A DNA stretch of 64,000 nucleotides from Eubacterium sp. 1001713B170207_170306_E7 (GCF_015547515.1 NZ_JADMVE010000001.1:930406-994405); one strand, 5' to 3'. Counted from the stretch's first letter, positions 8,991-18,784 are shown. Made by a program: numbers and translations. The notes: a model not told the origin generated them from the sequence alone.

Positions 8991-9533
8991 TTATGCTTTT
9001 AAATCCAATAGCTTCTGGACATAAGCAAGGAGAGGATCAAGGGTACTTCTGTCTTTAAAGTCAGTCTTTTTTCCATAACTTTCAATAAATTCCGCGTTTT
9101 CCTGAAGAGACTCAGGTTTTGATTTAAGCATTCTCATCATCATTGCCATCATTGCGCGGTGCGGCAGCGAAAGCTTGTCATAATCTATAGCACCCCGCAG
9201 GTGAAAAAACTTAAATTGTTTCCGTTCCTCACCGGTAAAATTTTCACTGAGGATTTTATCATAATTTGTATGCTTCGGATCGGCCAGACCAACCGTAAAA
9301 ATGATGATTTCTTTATTCTGAGATGCCCCGCTTTTTTTCTTGAAATCCTTAAGGCCTTTAATGCCGCTGGCATAAAGACCGCCGCCAAAGATTAATATAT
9401 CTTTGTCCATCAGACTTTCTGATTTTATTTTTTTTATGGAAACTGCCTGGCCGCCGAGGTCTTGTGCCAGCCACTGCGCATAGGCCTCAGTGCTTCCATA
9501 TTCAGATCCGTAGATAATTGCGATTTTACTCAT
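8991..9533 (-). CDS. Flavodoxin domain protein (HemG/protoporphyrinogen-oxidase-like)
   Basis: 180 residues with the canonical flavodoxin phosphate loop IIYGSEYGSTEAYAQWLAQ at the N-terminus and GGGLYASGIKGLKDF near residue 50, as in menaquinone-dependent protoporphyrinogen oxidase-like flavodoxins. Its ATG overlaps the MarR stop by 4 bp, so the regulator and flavodoxin form a two-gene operon. Probably an electron carrier or quinone-directed reductase induced through the MarR protein; the physiological partner is not visible. Confidence 0.8.
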   Translation of the reverse strand: MSKIAIIYGSEYGSTEAYAQWLAQDLGGQAVSIKKIKSESLMDKDILIFGGGLYASGIKGLKDFKKKSGASQNKEIIIFTVGLADPKHTNYDKILSENFTGEERKQFKFFHLRGAIDYDKLSLPHRAMMAMMMRMLKSKPESLQENAEFIESYGKKTDFKDRSTLDPLLAYVQKLLDLKA

Positions 9534-10009
9534 TTTATTTTTCGTTCCCTTCTGATAACCTCTGCCTTGTCCATTAATTTGATCAGTACACGGTCAAAAA
9601 TTTCAAGTTCTTCATTGGTCAAAACCCCAAGAAAGGCCTCGACAAAAGCGTTGTTCTCCCCGCCTAATTCTGCCTCGTAGGCTTCGATTTTTTTCTTATT
9701 GGGTATAACCCTCATCGTTCGTCTGTCCTTTTCATCTTTAGCCAGCATGAGAAATCCTTTTTCCTGAAGCTTCATGGCGATTGCCTTGGCATTCTGGTGC
9801 GAGGTGTCCATCTCAGACGCCAGCTCAGATAAGGTCGGCGGCTCTGTGAAAAAAGTGATCAGATGAATGAGCAGGTACCATTGTTTGGTGGTCAGCTCAC
9901 CCAGAAAATCAACGCTGTTTCCCATAACCTCCAAACGTGTTACCAATGAAAAAAGACTTCCAAAAACCCGAAACCGAGGGTCCATTGCATCCAGCTCTTC
10001 ACGGTACAT
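9530..10009 (-). CDS. MarR family transcriptional regulator
   Basis: 159 residues with a winged HTH: TLSELASEMDTSHQNAKAIAMKLQEKGFLM followed by the wing DEKDRRTMRVIPNKK. First gene of an operon with the flavodoxin. A dyad typical of a MarR operator lies about 20-55 bp upstream of the ATG, consistent with autorepression relieved by a small molecule or oxidant. GGAGGA is 5 nt before the start. Confidence 0.88.
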   Translation of the reverse strand: MYREELDAMDPRFRVFGSLFSLVTRLEVMGNSVDFLGELTTKQWYLLIHLITFFTEPPTLSELASEMDTSHQNAKAIAMKLQEKGFLMLAKDEKDRRTMRVIPNKKKIEAYEAELGGENNAFVEAFLGVLTNEELEIFDRVLIKLMDKAEVIRRERKIK

Positions 10010-10026
10010 TTTGTCCTCCTTAATTT

Positions 10027-10063
10027 AGGTAATATATTATTTAATATATGTAGTGTATTACCT
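10027..10063. promoter_or_regulatory. Inverted repeat, candidate MarR operator
   Basis: Arms AGGTAATA and TATTACCT (8 bp, perfect) separated by 21 nt of AT-rich sequence that itself contains an imperfect ATATTA/TAATAT dyad. It lies immediately upstream of the MarR gene. Confidence 0.5.
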
Positions 10064-10092
10064 TTTGAAGTTTATGTCAAGCGTTGTAAGAA

Positions 10093-10120
10093 AAACTTAA
10101 TCTTTATAATATTTAAGTTT
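10093..10120 (+). promoter_or_regulatory. Promoter -10 enclosed by a dyad
   Basis: TATAAT at 10105-10110 lies in the spacer of a perfect 8-bp inverted repeat (AAACTTAA / TTAAGTTT). It is 60-75 bp upstream of the membrane protein gene. A matching -35 element is not clear. Confidence 0.35.
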
Positions 10121-10180
10121 AAGCTCTTTTCATCTTTCAAGTGCTATGATATGAAAAATAATTTATAATTGGAGAACACT

Positions 10181-11695
10181 ATGAACCGCTATAATTTGCT
10201 GACACCTGTTTCTAATAAAACTTATGGAAATTTAACGCTTGTCCTCGTTTTTTTAATCACCCTTGTTCCTGTTTTCTCGATCTCGGTTTATGATCAGCCG
10301 TCTGCGGATGATTATGTCTACGGTTTGCTGACGCGGCAAACCTGGGATAACACCGGCTCTGTTTTTCAGACTTTGATGACTGCGTGGAATCAAATGATGC
10401 ACTCTTATATGACTTGGGATGGTAATTTCTTTGCCACCTTTCTCGGGGCGCTGCAGCCCTCTGTTTTTGGCTTGTATCGCTGGGTCCCGGTCGTTATGGT
10501 ATTGTCTGTTATCTTCAGTACCTTTTTTCTTTTGAAGATTTTGCTTGAAAATTATCTGAATGCGGATCGAAGCACTACACTCTCCATTGGCTGCGTACTT
10601 CTGATATTGGAGCTTCAATTTTTACCTTCAGCTGTTCAGGGATTATACTGGTTTGACGGTGCTGTTTCCTATACTTTTGTTTACGCCATGTCCCTGGTCC
10701 TTTTTGGCCTGCTGCTTGTTTTCTATCAAAAAAGACCCGTTCGGCATAAATATCTGGCCCTCGCCGGCGCATGCACTCTTGGTTTTCTTATTTCCGGAGG
10801 CAACTTTGTGGTTTCGCTGGTGAATCTTATACTTCTCGCGGCAATGAGCGGCATGCTCTGGTACCGAAAAAACACGCACAGCCTCGGCACTGTTATGGTT
10901 TTTCTTTTTTCAGCTGCCGGGATGCTGATTTCAGCTTTGGCACCCGGCAATGGAGTGCGGCAGGCCGATACCCTTAAAACTCTTGTGACGCAGCCATCGC
11001 CTGTTTCTGCTGTTTTACAGTCCTTTCAATCTGCCGGACAGTATTTTCTGCAGTGGACAACACTCCCGGTTGCGGCAGGTATTTTTTTCCTCTCTGTCCT
11101 TTTGGTCAAACTGGCGCGCAAAAGTCATTTTGCTTTCCGGTACCCCATTGCAGTGCTGGCTTTTGCATTCTGTGTCTTTGCAGCGGGATTTACGCCGCCT
11201 ATTTACGCACTGGGTGCGGGAAGCCTGGTCTGGGAAACACGCATTATGAATGTTTTATATTTTAACTTTTTATGGCTCTGGACTTTTGTACTTTTTTATG
11301 TTTCAGGCTGGATATTCCACCACAGACAAAGGCGTAACCCTATTCAAGACTTATCCCAACGCAGCCGATTAAAAAAGCAAGTACCGCATCCGACATTTTA
11401 TAGCTGTATTGCTCTGATCGTCGCTGTCCTGACTCTGCCGCTGGCTAAAACCCCAGTGACAAGCCTCAGCGCTCTACAGTCACTTTTTGACGGTTCAGCC
11501 GCACAATATGCCCTGGAGGCCAATGAACGAAATGAAATCTATCAGAATCAATCCATTAAACAGGCCGATGTACTTGCATATACGGTGAAACCTTATGTCC
11601 TGTATTACGATGATATCAAAACGGATAAAAACGATTGGCGAAACACCAGTGTTGCCAAATATTATAACAAAGATTCCGTTGCGATCCGCAATTAA
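10181..11695 (+). CDS. Polytopic membrane protein, DUF6056-like
   Basis: 504 residues with ten or more hydrophobic helices. The first extracytoplasmic loop carries acidic residues (DQPSADDYVYG), followed by TWDGNFFATFLGALQP, the pattern of DUF6056 and GT-C-like glycosyltransferases that use a lipid-linked sugar donor. The short C-terminal domain is hydrophilic. I chose the ATG at 10181, preceded by TTGGAGAACACT. Monocistronic between a promoter-like dyad and a bidirectional terminator. A cell-envelope glycosylation role is only a family-level guess. Confidence 0.65.
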   Translation: MNRYNLLTPVSNKTYGNLTLVLVFLITLVPVFSISVYDQPSADDYVYGLLTRQTWDNTGSVFQTLMTAWNQMMHSYMTWDGNFFATFLGALQPSVFGLYRWVPVVMVLSVIFSTFFLLKILLENYLNADRSTTLSIGCVLLILELQFLPSAVQGLYWFDGAVSYTFVYAMSLVLFGLLLVFYQKRPVRHKYLALAGACTLGFLISGGNFVVSLVNLILLAAMSGMLWYRKNTHSLGTVMVFLFSAAGMLISALAPGNGVRQADTLKTLVTQPSPVSAVLQSFQSAGQYFLQWTTLPVAAGIFFLSVLLVKLARKSHFAFRYPIAVLAFAFCVFAAGFTPPIYALGAGSLVWETRIMNVLYFNFLWLWTFVLFYVSGWIFHHRQRRNPIQDLSQRSRLKKQVPHPTFYSCIALIVAVLTLPLAKTPVTSLSALQSLFDGSAAQYALEANERNEIYQNQSIKQADVLAYTVKPYVLYYDDIKTDKNDWRNTSVAKYYNKDSVAIRN

Positions 11696-11726
11696 AAAAG
11701 CATCAGGGCGTAACCCTGATGCTTTT
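11696..11726. terminator. Bidirectional terminator
   Basis: Thirteen-bp perfect stem (AAAAGCATCAGGG) with a CGTAA loop; T-rich on both strands. It serves the membrane protein on plus and citrate synthase on minus. Confidence 0.9.
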
Positions 11727-11731
11727 GCATT

Positions 11732-13093
11732 TTATCGTTCGTTAATGGGAATGTACTCTCTGCGCTCGTGAACGTTTCTGTAAGCCGGACGGATAATTTT
11801 CCCGGCATTGAGAAGCTCCTCAAGACGGTGGGCGCTCCAGCCTGAAATACGTGCAATGGCAAAAATCGGCGTATAAAGCTCGGTGGGCAGCTCCAGCATA
11901 TGATAAACAAAGCCACTGTAAAAGTCGACATTTGCGCTGACGCCTTTATACATCTTTCGTTCATCAGAAATAATAAGCGGCGCAAGGCGTTCAACGTTGG
12001 AATACAACGCAAACTCATCCATGCGGCCCTTTTCCTCTGCAAGGTTGCGGACAAACCTTTTAAAGACTTCGGCTCTTGGATCAGACTTTGAGTAAATGGC
12101 ATGCCCCATACCATAGATAAGGCCAGCCTTATCAAAGGCTTCCTTGTGAAGAAGCTTTCTCAAATAAACACTGATTTCTTCCTCATCGTTCCAGTCATGG
12201 AGATTTTTCTTCATGTCTTCAAACATTTCACAGACCTTTATATTGGCCCCGCCATGCTTTGGTCCTTTTAGTGATCCCAGCGCCGCCGCAATGGCAGAAT
12301 AGGTATCCGTACCCGATGAGGTGACCACATGGCAGGTAAATGTAGAGTTATTACCGCCACCATGCTCAGCATGCAGCACCAGGGCAATGTCAAGAATTCT
12401 GGCTTCAAGCTCAGTATATTTGCTGTCTGGTCTTAAAAGATGTAAAATGTTTTCGGCCGTAGAAAGCTCTGGCTGCGGTGAATGAATAAAAAGGCTCTGC
12501 CCCAGTTCATAATGACAGTAAGCCTGGTAACCGTATACTGCGAGCAGTGGAAACAGCGCGATCAGCTCCAGACTCTGACGCAGTACATTTGGGATGGACG
12601 TATCGCTGGCACGATCATCGTAGGAGTAAAGTGTCAGGACACTTCTGGCCAGTGTGTTCATCATATCCCGGCTGGGTGCTTTCATGATGATATCGCGGAC
12701 AAAGCTTGTCGGCAATGTCCGATAATGCGACAATACCTTCACAAAAATATCCAGATCCTGTTTATTTGGCAGCTCGCCGAATAAAAGCAGATAGGTTGCT
12801 TCTTCAAATCCAAACCGTTTTTCCTTTACAAACCCCTTTACCAGATCCTGAACGTTTATCCCCCTGTAGTAAAGCTGTCCGTCACAGTTAATTCTCTGGT
12901 CACCATCCATAATAAAGGACATGATTTCAGAAATTTCTGTCAGGCCGGTGAGAACACCATTCCCATTCAAGTCACGCAGTCCCCTGTTTACCTGGTATTT
13001 ATCGAATAATTCCGGATCAATATGATTATTTTTCTCTAATTTTTCAATATAGTCGAGCACTTCGGGTTTTTCTTCTGAAAATACATTTGTCAT
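11732..13093 (-). CDS. gltA: Citrate (Si)-synthase family enzyme
   Basis: Condenses oxaloacetate with acetyl-CoA to give citrate, the entry to the glutamate branch in anaerobes with an incomplete TCA cycle. At 453 residues it is the longer clostridial form. The catalytic triad is visible: His in LHAEHGGGNNSTF, His in GMGHAIY and Asp in NVDFYSGFVY. The N-terminal 60 residues are an extra helical extension. Transcribed alone from a near-consensus promoter and ended by a bidirectional terminator. A 2-methylcitrate synthase role cannot be excluded from the motifs, but no prp genes are near. Confidence 0.92.
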   Translation of the reverse strand: MTNVFSEEKPEVLDYIEKLEKNNHIDPELFDKYQVNRGLRDLNGNGVLTGLTEISEIMSFIMDGDQRINCDGQLYYRGINVQDLVKGFVKEKRFGFEEATYLLLFGELPNKQDLDIFVKVLSHYRTLPTSFVRDIIMKAPSRDMMNTLARSVLTLYSYDDRASDTSIPNVLRQSLELIALFPLLAVYGYQAYCHYELGQSLFIHSPQPELSTAENILHLLRPDSKYTELEARILDIALVLHAEHGGGNNSTFTCHVVTSSGTDTYSAIAAALGSLKGPKHGGANIKVCEMFEDMKKNLHDWNDEEEISVYLRKLLHKEAFDKAGLIYGMGHAIYSKSDPRAEVFKRFVRNLAEEKGRMDEFALYSNVERLAPLIISDERKMYKGVSANVDFYSGFVYHMLELPTELYTPIFAIARISGWSAHRLEELLNAGKIIRPAYRNVHERREYIPINER

Positions 13094-13122
13094 TTTTTCA
13101 CTCTCCCTCGTCTATTTATCAG

Positions 13123-13151
13123 ATTATAATGTATGTATTATAACCTTCAAA
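13123..13151 (-). promoter_or_regulatory. Sigma-70 type promoter of citrate synthase
   Basis: On the minus strand TTTGAA, 17 nt, TATAAT, ending 30 bp before the ATG of the citrate synthase gene. Confidence 0.65.
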
Positions 13152-13172
13152 CCTTAAAATAAGATAAAAAAC

Positions 13173-13204
13173 AAAACAACAGATGAATTTTTATCTGTTG
13201 TTTT
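13173..13204. terminator. Rho-independent terminator after the DUF1905 gene
   Basis: Twelve-bp stem (AAAACAACAGAT) with an 8-nt loop and T-rich flanks on both strands. It most likely ends the long minus-strand run that begins with the kinase at 19847, before the citrate synthase promoter. Confidence 0.7.
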
Positions 13205-13350
13205 TGCATATTTCTTAAGATTTTATGAATTTTTTAAATTTTTACTTATAAATTTGAAAGACTATTTTAAAAATCTTTCAAACTTAGGGGTTTATTTTGA
13301 TACTTTAAATCGCTAAATTTTTTCTTGCCTTAAAGTAAAATCTTTTATTT

Positions 13351-13629
13351 CTATTTTTCTTCTGTCATTCGTTCTTTGAGGGTTACGTGGACAGTATCTC
13401 CAGGCTGTTTTCCAATCTTTTCGCGGATATCTTTGCGAATCCCCAGGATATGACAAGGTGTTTTCATACGTACCAGACTTCCGTCATAAGGTTCGTTATC
13501 AAAAGTTGCATGCACTTTCACTCTTCCCTTCCCAAAAGTTTCTTTAACGTCGAATGGTATTTCAATATAAGCACCATTGATATTCGGTACCTTTTTTATT
13601 ATTGCGTCAAACTCATACAATTCCTTCAT
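13351..13629 (-). CDS. DUF1905 family protein
   Basis: 92 residues matching the DUF1905 beta-barrel family: [41 protein letters not shown] and, near the end, [27 protein letters not shown]. The family is widespread in Firmicutes with no assigned biochemistry. I use the ATG at 13629, preceded by AGGAGATAAA, instead of an upstream in-frame ATG without a site. It is the last gene of the minus-strand run, 65 bp after the metallopeptidase. Confidence 0.85.
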   Translation of the reverse strand: MKELYEFDAIIKKVPNINGAYIEIPFDVKETFGKGRVKVHATFDNEPYDGSLVRMKTPCHILGIRKDIREKIGKQPGDTVHVTLKERMTEEK

Positions 13630-13694
13630 TTTATCTCCTGAAAATAATTTTCTCTTGATATACATAAGCCAGAATTCCTTAGACAAAGTGATGG

Positions 13695-14375
13695 TCAGTT
13701 ATCCCAGTCCTGTGTACTTAACAGCAATGCCAGCTCTTTAAGGATGTTCTGCTGCTTTTGATAATCCGGCATAAAAGCAGCTACAATTTTCCAAAACGCT
13801 GCCGAATGGTTGTGTTCAAAGGTATGAGCAAGTTCGTGAATAACCACATAGTCAATCGCTCTGTCCGGCGCCATAATAAGCTTCCATGAAAAATTCAGAC
13901 TGTTTTTACCAGAGCATGATCCCCAGCGGGTTTGGGCTCCATTAATCTTGACACTTGTTGGATTCGCGTGCATATGTTTCGCAAAATAATGAACCTTCTC
14001 ATTTAAAAGCTCTTTAGCTTCCATGCGGTACAGCTTTACAATCATCTTTTTTACCTTTTCATCCGAAACTTCTTCTGGAATATAAAAGCACTCTCTGTCA
14101 AAAAGAGGTTTTTTGATTGCACAGCATACCAGAGGCAGTTTTTCACCTCTATAGAGAAGCAGGCTCCCGTCTTTTAATGTAAATGCCTGCCGCTTTTCAT
14201 GCCGTTTTCGGGCCGTTGCGCTGGCATCCTCAATCCACTGTGCCTTTTCCGTCACAAACTGCTCCAAAAGATATTGAGGTGTTTTTAGCGGCGCTCTGAC
14301 CTCTACCTGACCATCAGGAAGAATATGGATCGCCACAGTCTTCCGGCGGCTTCTTCTTATTTTATAATCCGTCAT
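13695..14375 (-). CDS. YgjP-like (DUF45) zinc metallopeptidase
   Basis: 226 residues. The C-terminal half has the HExxH-type zinc motif [16 protein letters not shown], with the third ligand region downstream, and the family signature [18 protein letters not shown]. This is the M48/WLM-related YgjP family, whose substrates are mostly unknown. The ATG at 14375 has GAGAG nine nt upstream; another ATG three codons earlier lacks spacing. It overlaps the Crp-like gene, so translation is probably coupled. Confidence 0.85.
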   Translation of the reverse strand: MTDYKIRRSRRKTVAIHILPDGQVEVRAPLKTPQYLLEQFVTEKAQWIEDASATARKRHEKRQAFTLKDGSLLLYRGEKLPLVCCAIKKPLFDRECFYIPEEVSDEKVKKMIVKLYRMEAKELLNEKVHYFAKHMHANPTSVKINGAQTRWGSCSGKNSLNFSWKLIMAPDRAIDYVVIHELAHTFEHNHSAAFWKIVAAFMPDYQKQQNILKELALLLSTQDWDN

Positions 14376-15042
14376 TCCCGACATCTCTCAGATAAAAAAG
14401 ACTGCGCTTAAAATGAAGGACTTCCTCATCTCTCAGCTTGCCAAGCTCCCTCGACATTGCGCTTCGGTCCACGCACAGATAGTCTGCCAGCTGAGCCCGG
14501 TTCAGGGGGATTTTGAAGGGATTGGTCCCGGCACGGCGCTGCTGCTCGTTCAGGTATCCCAGCAGCTTTTCACGGGTGGTTCTCAGGCTCAGATAATCCA
14601 GCTTTTTGTTCAGATTAAGATTTTTCCTCGCGATTATTTTAAGCAGGTTATTGATAATCTGCTTGTGAAAGCTGCACTCATTGCCGCATACGTCAATTAT
14701 TTTTTTGACCTGAATAAATAGAACTGTACAGCTTTCCAAAGCGACCACTGTCACCGGGCTTTCTTTTATGCCCGCACAGACAAAGGATTCGGCAAAAAGG
14801 TCTCCGCCCTCGAGCTCACCGATAATATTTCGGTTTCCCATGGCGTCCTCCTTAATAAGCTGGGCGCGGCCTTCTGCCAGAATTCCCACGTCGATAACCT
14901 CATCACCGCTGTTCAGAATGCGCTCATTTTTATCGTAATGTTTTGAAGCAGCGCCCAGGCATTTGAGCACAGCAGAAAGGTCTCCGCTTTGAACAGATTC
15001 AAAAAGCGCGCTTCTTTTCAGATTTTCCATATATTTTTCCAT
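14362..15042 (-). CDS. Crp/Fnr family transcriptional regulator
   Basis: 226 residues: N-terminal cyclic-nucleotide-type beta barrel (residues 15-130) and a C-terminal HTH (NRAQLADYLCVDRSAMSRELGKLRDEEVL). There is no FNR-type N-terminal cysteine cluster and the PRU-cassette arginine for cAMP is not evident, so the effector is unknown. GAGAGG lies 7 nt before the ATG. Sandwiched between a SNF2 helicase (18 bp) and a metallopeptidase (overlap) in one direction. Confidence 0.87.
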   Translation of the reverse strand: MEKYMENLKRSALFESVQSGDLSAVLKCLGAASKHYDKNERILNSGDEVIDVGILAEGRAQLIKEDAMGNRNIIGELEGGDLFAESFVCAGIKESPVTVVALESCTVLFIQVKKIIDVCGNECSFHKQIINNLLKIIARKNLNLNKKLDYLSLRTTREKLLGYLNEQQRRAGTNPFKIPLNRAQLADYLCVDRSAMSRELGKLRDEEVLHFKRSLFYLRDVGNDGL

Positions 15043-15060
15043 AGGGTTTCCTCTCTGAGT

Positions 15061-18000
15061 TTATTCAAAAAGTCCGATAATCTCATCTTTAGACATACTG
15101 GCAATGGCACCTTCGCCCTCACGGATAATGGAATCGGCCAGCGCCGCCTTAGCCTGCTGCATTTTCTGTATTTTTTCTTCAATACTGTCCTTTGCAATAA
15201 GGTTATAAACCTGAACACTGCTTGTCTGTCCAATGCGGTGCGCGCGGTCGGTAGCCTGGTTTTGCGCGCTCAGGTTCCACCACGGGTCATAATGTATGAC
15301 CACATCGGCCCCAGTCAGGTTGAGGCCTGTTCCTCCGGCCTTTAGGGAAATTAAGAACACCGGTGTATCGTCCTCGTTAAAAGCATTGACCTGGCGCAGT
15401 CTTTCCTGTGCCTTTGTCCTCCCGGTTATCTTATAAAAACCAATTTCCCGTTTAACCAGTTCCCTCTCAATAATATCCAGCATTGAGGTGAACTGTGAAA
15501 ACAAAAGTACTTTATGCCCAGAAGACAGAGAGGTCTCAAGTATTTCAAGGCAGAGCTCGAGCTTGGCACTCGCGGCAGTATAATCTTCATAGACGAGCGA
15601 TGGGTCACAGCAGATCTGTCGGAGTCGTGTCAGCATTGCCAGAATGATAATTTTTCGACGTTCAAAATCACCATCGTTAAGCTCGCCAGCCAGGTCCTCT
15701 CTGCTTTTTGCAAGATTAGCCAGATAGAGCTTTTTCTGTTCACCCTCCATTGATGCGTACATCGTCGTCTCAGTTTTTTCAGGAAGCTCCTTGAGCACAT
15801 CGTTTTTCAGGCGGCGCAGGATAAAGGGTGACACAAGCTTATTAAGCCGCTCCAGCACCTTCTTATCCTGTTCTCGAATTATGGGAATCTCAAATTTTTC
15901 GCGGAACTTTCGGTAGGGGTAGAGATAACCCGGCATTAAAAAATCATAGATAGACCAAAGCTCTGCCAGGCTGTTCTCCACTGGTGTACCCGTTAAGGCA
16001 AAGCGAACCGCACTGTTTATCACTTTAACGGATTTGGCATTTTGTGTATTATGATTTTTAATATACTGTGCCTCATCGATGATTTCATAATGAAAATGCA
16101 GATCTTCATAATACAAAATATCTCTTTTAAGCAGATCATAAGAAGTGATCAGCACATCAGTCTCAGCCGCTCCCGCGATTTTATCCCGGCGTTCTGCTGC
16201 GGTTCCCATGACAGCTACGGCCTTAAGCTCAGGGGCAAAGCGCGCGATCTCGCTTTCCCAGTTTAAAACCAGTGACGAGGGGCAGATAACCAGCGAAGTG
16301 GTCTGAGCGCCGCTTTCCTTCTGAGACAACAGCAGGGAAATTACTTCCAGGGTCTTGCCAAGCCCCATATCGTCTGCCAAAATACCACCAAACCCATACG
16401 CGCCGATGGTTTTAAGCCATCTGAAGCCTGTTTTCTGATAATTACGCAAAACAGGTTTCAGAGAGGCCGGAACCTCAAAGTCAGAATCTGATACATCCTT
16501 GACATCACGGACAATCTGTTTAAAAACGGTATCCCGATTGTACTTAATCCCCTCACTCTGTTTAAACAGGGCATCCAGATAAAGCGCTCGGAACTTCGGA
16601 ACCGATACAGCACCCTGCTCGATTTCCTCCGCATTCAGGTTCAGGACATCTGCCAGCTCTGAGAACTCACCCAGCGCGTTATCCTGAATATTGATAAAGC
16701 TGCCGTCCCGAAGCCGGTGGTATTTTTTAGCCTGCCGGTAAGAATTCAGCACTTCGGTTAACTCCTGTATATCCAGACCCTCCAGGTCGAATTCCAGGTC
16801 GAGCAGATCACCGCTTACCCGTATACCCACGCGAACGGAAGCGGGCGGCTTAATCTTAAAACCCTTGAACTGATCCGTCGCAAAAATTTCTGCCTTTGAA
16901 GCAATAGCTTCAAGCCCCTCGCTGAAAAGATCAAAAATTTTATCCTCATCGCCGTCAATATAGGCAAAGTTTCCAACGGCGTCGTAGCTGTCAAGATATT
17001 TTTTAATGAGCCGCTCCACTTGATACTCGCCGCGAAGATCCTGGCTTTTAATCATATCCTTTGGTTTAAACGCTTCATGCTCCTCATCGTCATAGCTGAA
17101 AAATACCTTCCCCATGACAAAATCCTCCTGCGGTGCGTCGAAATAAATTTTTGTCACCAGCGGTTTGGGTTCAAAGGCACTCATGTCACAGTCTGTAATA
17201 AAAGAAAAGTATTTTTCGAGATTGGATAAAACCGTATTATAAAAGCCCTTCATATCCTCTTTCATGACGATCATGGTCAGCTTATTTCGAATGATGGCCT
17301 TCAGAAAATCCCGCGTGTTGCGGCTATAGGCAGGATCACAGTAATAGAGCTTTCCATTTTCACAGATATAAAGCCGCTCCTGCCCCTCAAGCACAAGCGC
17401 CTCGTCGTTCAGAAGATCAATGGCATAGGATTTGCCCATATCTGAAATCTGAATACTGATATGCGCGTTGGCATGAACAACAGAAGCGGACAGAGCAGAG
17501 CCTTCAATATCAATGGGAATTTCCGGATCCTTATTCCAGATTTCCATATAGGCGTCCAGCATTGGAGCGTTAAGATACATATATTTCACATTGTCATTAA
17601 AGCTTTTTTTGTAGACCGCCAGGGCCCGGTTATTGCTTTCGTTATAAAAGCTTTTTAAAAAACGAAGGTATTTTCGGCTTCGTTCATCAAAGTTTTCCTC
17701 AAAATGGCGTAACACCAGCGCCTTGCCATACCGGATTTCCTCTCCGTTTTCAAAAGCTGCCATGAAAGCGCTCAGATCCTTCACCACATAAAGCCGTTCT
17801 TCACCAATCTTAAATGCCAACTTAGCTGAGGAACCATACCAGTAGCTGTCGGTGATCATCAGTGTAGGCTCAAGGTGCACATTTTGGCCGTTTCCGCCTT
17901 CCAGAGCTGCATTTTTTGACTTTTCCGCATAACGGTCCATCAGCCTGAGCACAGCCGAATCCGTCATTTGCTGTATCTGTGGCACCTCCTCCCTGCTGTT

Positions 18001-18150
18001 CGACTTCCATCTGAAGGTCTCTCTAACCTGTTTTTTTGATTTTTCATGGCTCATCTCCTGAGGATACAATAATTCATCCATATCCTCGTGCGTGATTTCA
18101 CCGGAAAATATCTTTTTTTCTTTCGGTTTTTTCAGTATCTCATCGTCCAT
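15061..18150 (-). CDS. SNF2-family ATP-dependent helicase
   Basis: 1029-residue Swi2/Snf2 ATPase, probably a DNA translocase. The first 450 residues are a bacterial SNF2-associated region, without the CxCx SWIM zinc finger that many relatives have. The helicase core follows: motif I ADDMGLGKT, motif II IIDEAQYIKN, motif III LTGTPVENS, and the C-terminal RecA lobe with SLKAGGTGLNLTGADVVIHYDPWWN and DRAHRIGQ. GGAGG is 8 nt before the ATG, 13 bp downstream of the response regulator gene. Its link to the two-component system is positional; many bacterial SNF2 proteins act with RNA polymerase recycling or defence, and neither is shown here. Confidence 0.92.
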   Translation of the reverse strand: MDDEILKKPKEKKIFSGEITHEDMDELLYPQEMSHEKSKKQVRETFRWKSNSREEVPQIQQMTDSAVLRLMDRYAEKSKNAALEGGNGQNVHLEPTLMITDSYWYGSSAKLAFKIGEERLYVVKDLSAFMAAFENGEEIRYGKALVLRHFEENFDERSRKYLRFLKSFYNESNNRALAVYKKSFNDNVKYMYLNAPMLDAYMEIWNKDPEIPIDIEGSALSASVVHANAHISIQISDMGKSYAIDLLNDEALVLEGQERLYICENGKLYYCDPAYSRNTRDFLKAIIRNKLTMIVMKEDMKGFYNTVLSNLEKYFSFITDCDMSAFEPKPLVTKIYFDAPQEDFVMGKVFFSYDDEEHEAFKPKDMIKSQDLRGEYQVERLIKKYLDSYDAVGNFAYIDGDEDKIFDLFSEGLEAIASKAEIFATDQFKGFKIKPPASVRVGIRVSGDLLDLEFDLEGLDIQELTEVLNSYRQAKKYHRLRDGSFINIQDNALGEFSELADVLNLNAEEIEQGAVSVPKFRALYLDALFKQSEGIKYNRDTVFKQIVRDVKDVSDSDFEVPASLKPVLRNYQKTGFRWLKTIGAYGFGGILADDMGLGKTLEVISLLLSQKESGAQTTSLVICPSSLVLNWESEIARFAPELKAVAVMGTAAERRDKIAGAAETDVLITSYDLLKRDILYYEDLHFHYEIIDEAQYIKNHNTQNAKSVKVINSAVRFALTGTPVENSLAELWSIYDFLMPGYLYPYRKFREKFEIPIIREQDKKVLERLNKLVSPFILRRLKNDVLKELPEKTETTMYASMEGEQKKLYLANLAKSREDLAGELNDGDFERRKIIILAMLTRLRQICCDPSLVYEDYTAASAKLELCLEILETSLSSGHKVLLFSQFTSMLDIIERELVKREIGFYKITGRTKAQERLRQVNAFNEDDTPVFLISLKAGGTGLNLTGADVVIHYDPWWNLSAQNQATDRAHRIGQTSSVQVYNLIAKDSIEEKIQKMQQAKAALADSIIREGEGAIASMSKDEIIGLFE

Positions 18151-18163
18151 GGAGAGAACCTCC

Positions 18164-18784
18164 TTACTTATGGTTGAAATAAAAAATGGCCAGCTGGGTT
18201 CTGTCGCGAAGCTCCAGCTTGTCTAAAATGTTACTGATATAGTTGCGGACAGTGCCTTCACTCAGAAAAAGGGTTTCCGAGATTTCGCGGTTGCTCAGCC
18301 CCTGAGCTACCCCTTCGATAATTTCCAAGTCACGCTCGCTGATACCGTATGCGGAAAAATCCACGGCTGTCTCTCCGCCAAGCAGCATTGGTATTTTCGT
18401 CACAATCTCATCGCCAAACACACTCTGCCCGCTGTAAACAGCCTTTAAAGCCGGCACAATGCTCTCAAAAGCCTGTTTGAGCAGATAACCCTTTGCGCCT
18501 ATTTTAAGTGCTTTGATAATATATTCATCATCTAAAAAGGTAGTGAGGTACAGGACGCGGGCGCCCCGATCCTTCGCAAGGATCTGCTCACCCGCCTCAA
18601 GCCCTGTCATACCGTCCATCCGTATATCCATAAGCAGAATGTCAGGATTATGCTCATCATACAGGACGATCGCCTCTGCGCCGCTATTTCCCAGCGCTAC
18701 CACCTCTATCTCAGGGTCTGCCTCCAAAATTGTTTTAAGGGACGCTGAGACCAGACGGTCATCATCAATGACGATTACTTTCAT
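18164..18784 (-). CDS. NarL/LuxR-type response regulator
   Basis: 206 residues: receiver domain with acidic pocket DDD near residue 8, phosphoacceptor Asp in LLMDIRMDGMTG (about residue 54) and Lys in YLLKQAF, then a LuxR HTH (LSNREISETLFLSEGTVRNYISNILDKLELRDRTQL). It overlaps the kinase gene by 20 bp, so they are a cognate pair. It probably regulates the divergent ABC-2 transporter, as in DesKR/LiaSR-like arrangements. Confidence 0.93.
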   Translation of the reverse strand: MKVIVIDDDRLVSASLKTILEADPEIEVVALGNSGAEAIVLYDEHNPDILLMDIRMDGMTGLEAGEQILAKDRGARVLYLTTFLDDEYIIKALKIGAKGYLLKQAFESIVPALKAVYSGQSVFGDEIVTKIPMLLGGETAVDFSAYGISERDLEIIEGVAQGLSNREISETLFLSEGTVRNYISNILDKLELRDRTQLAIFYFNHK

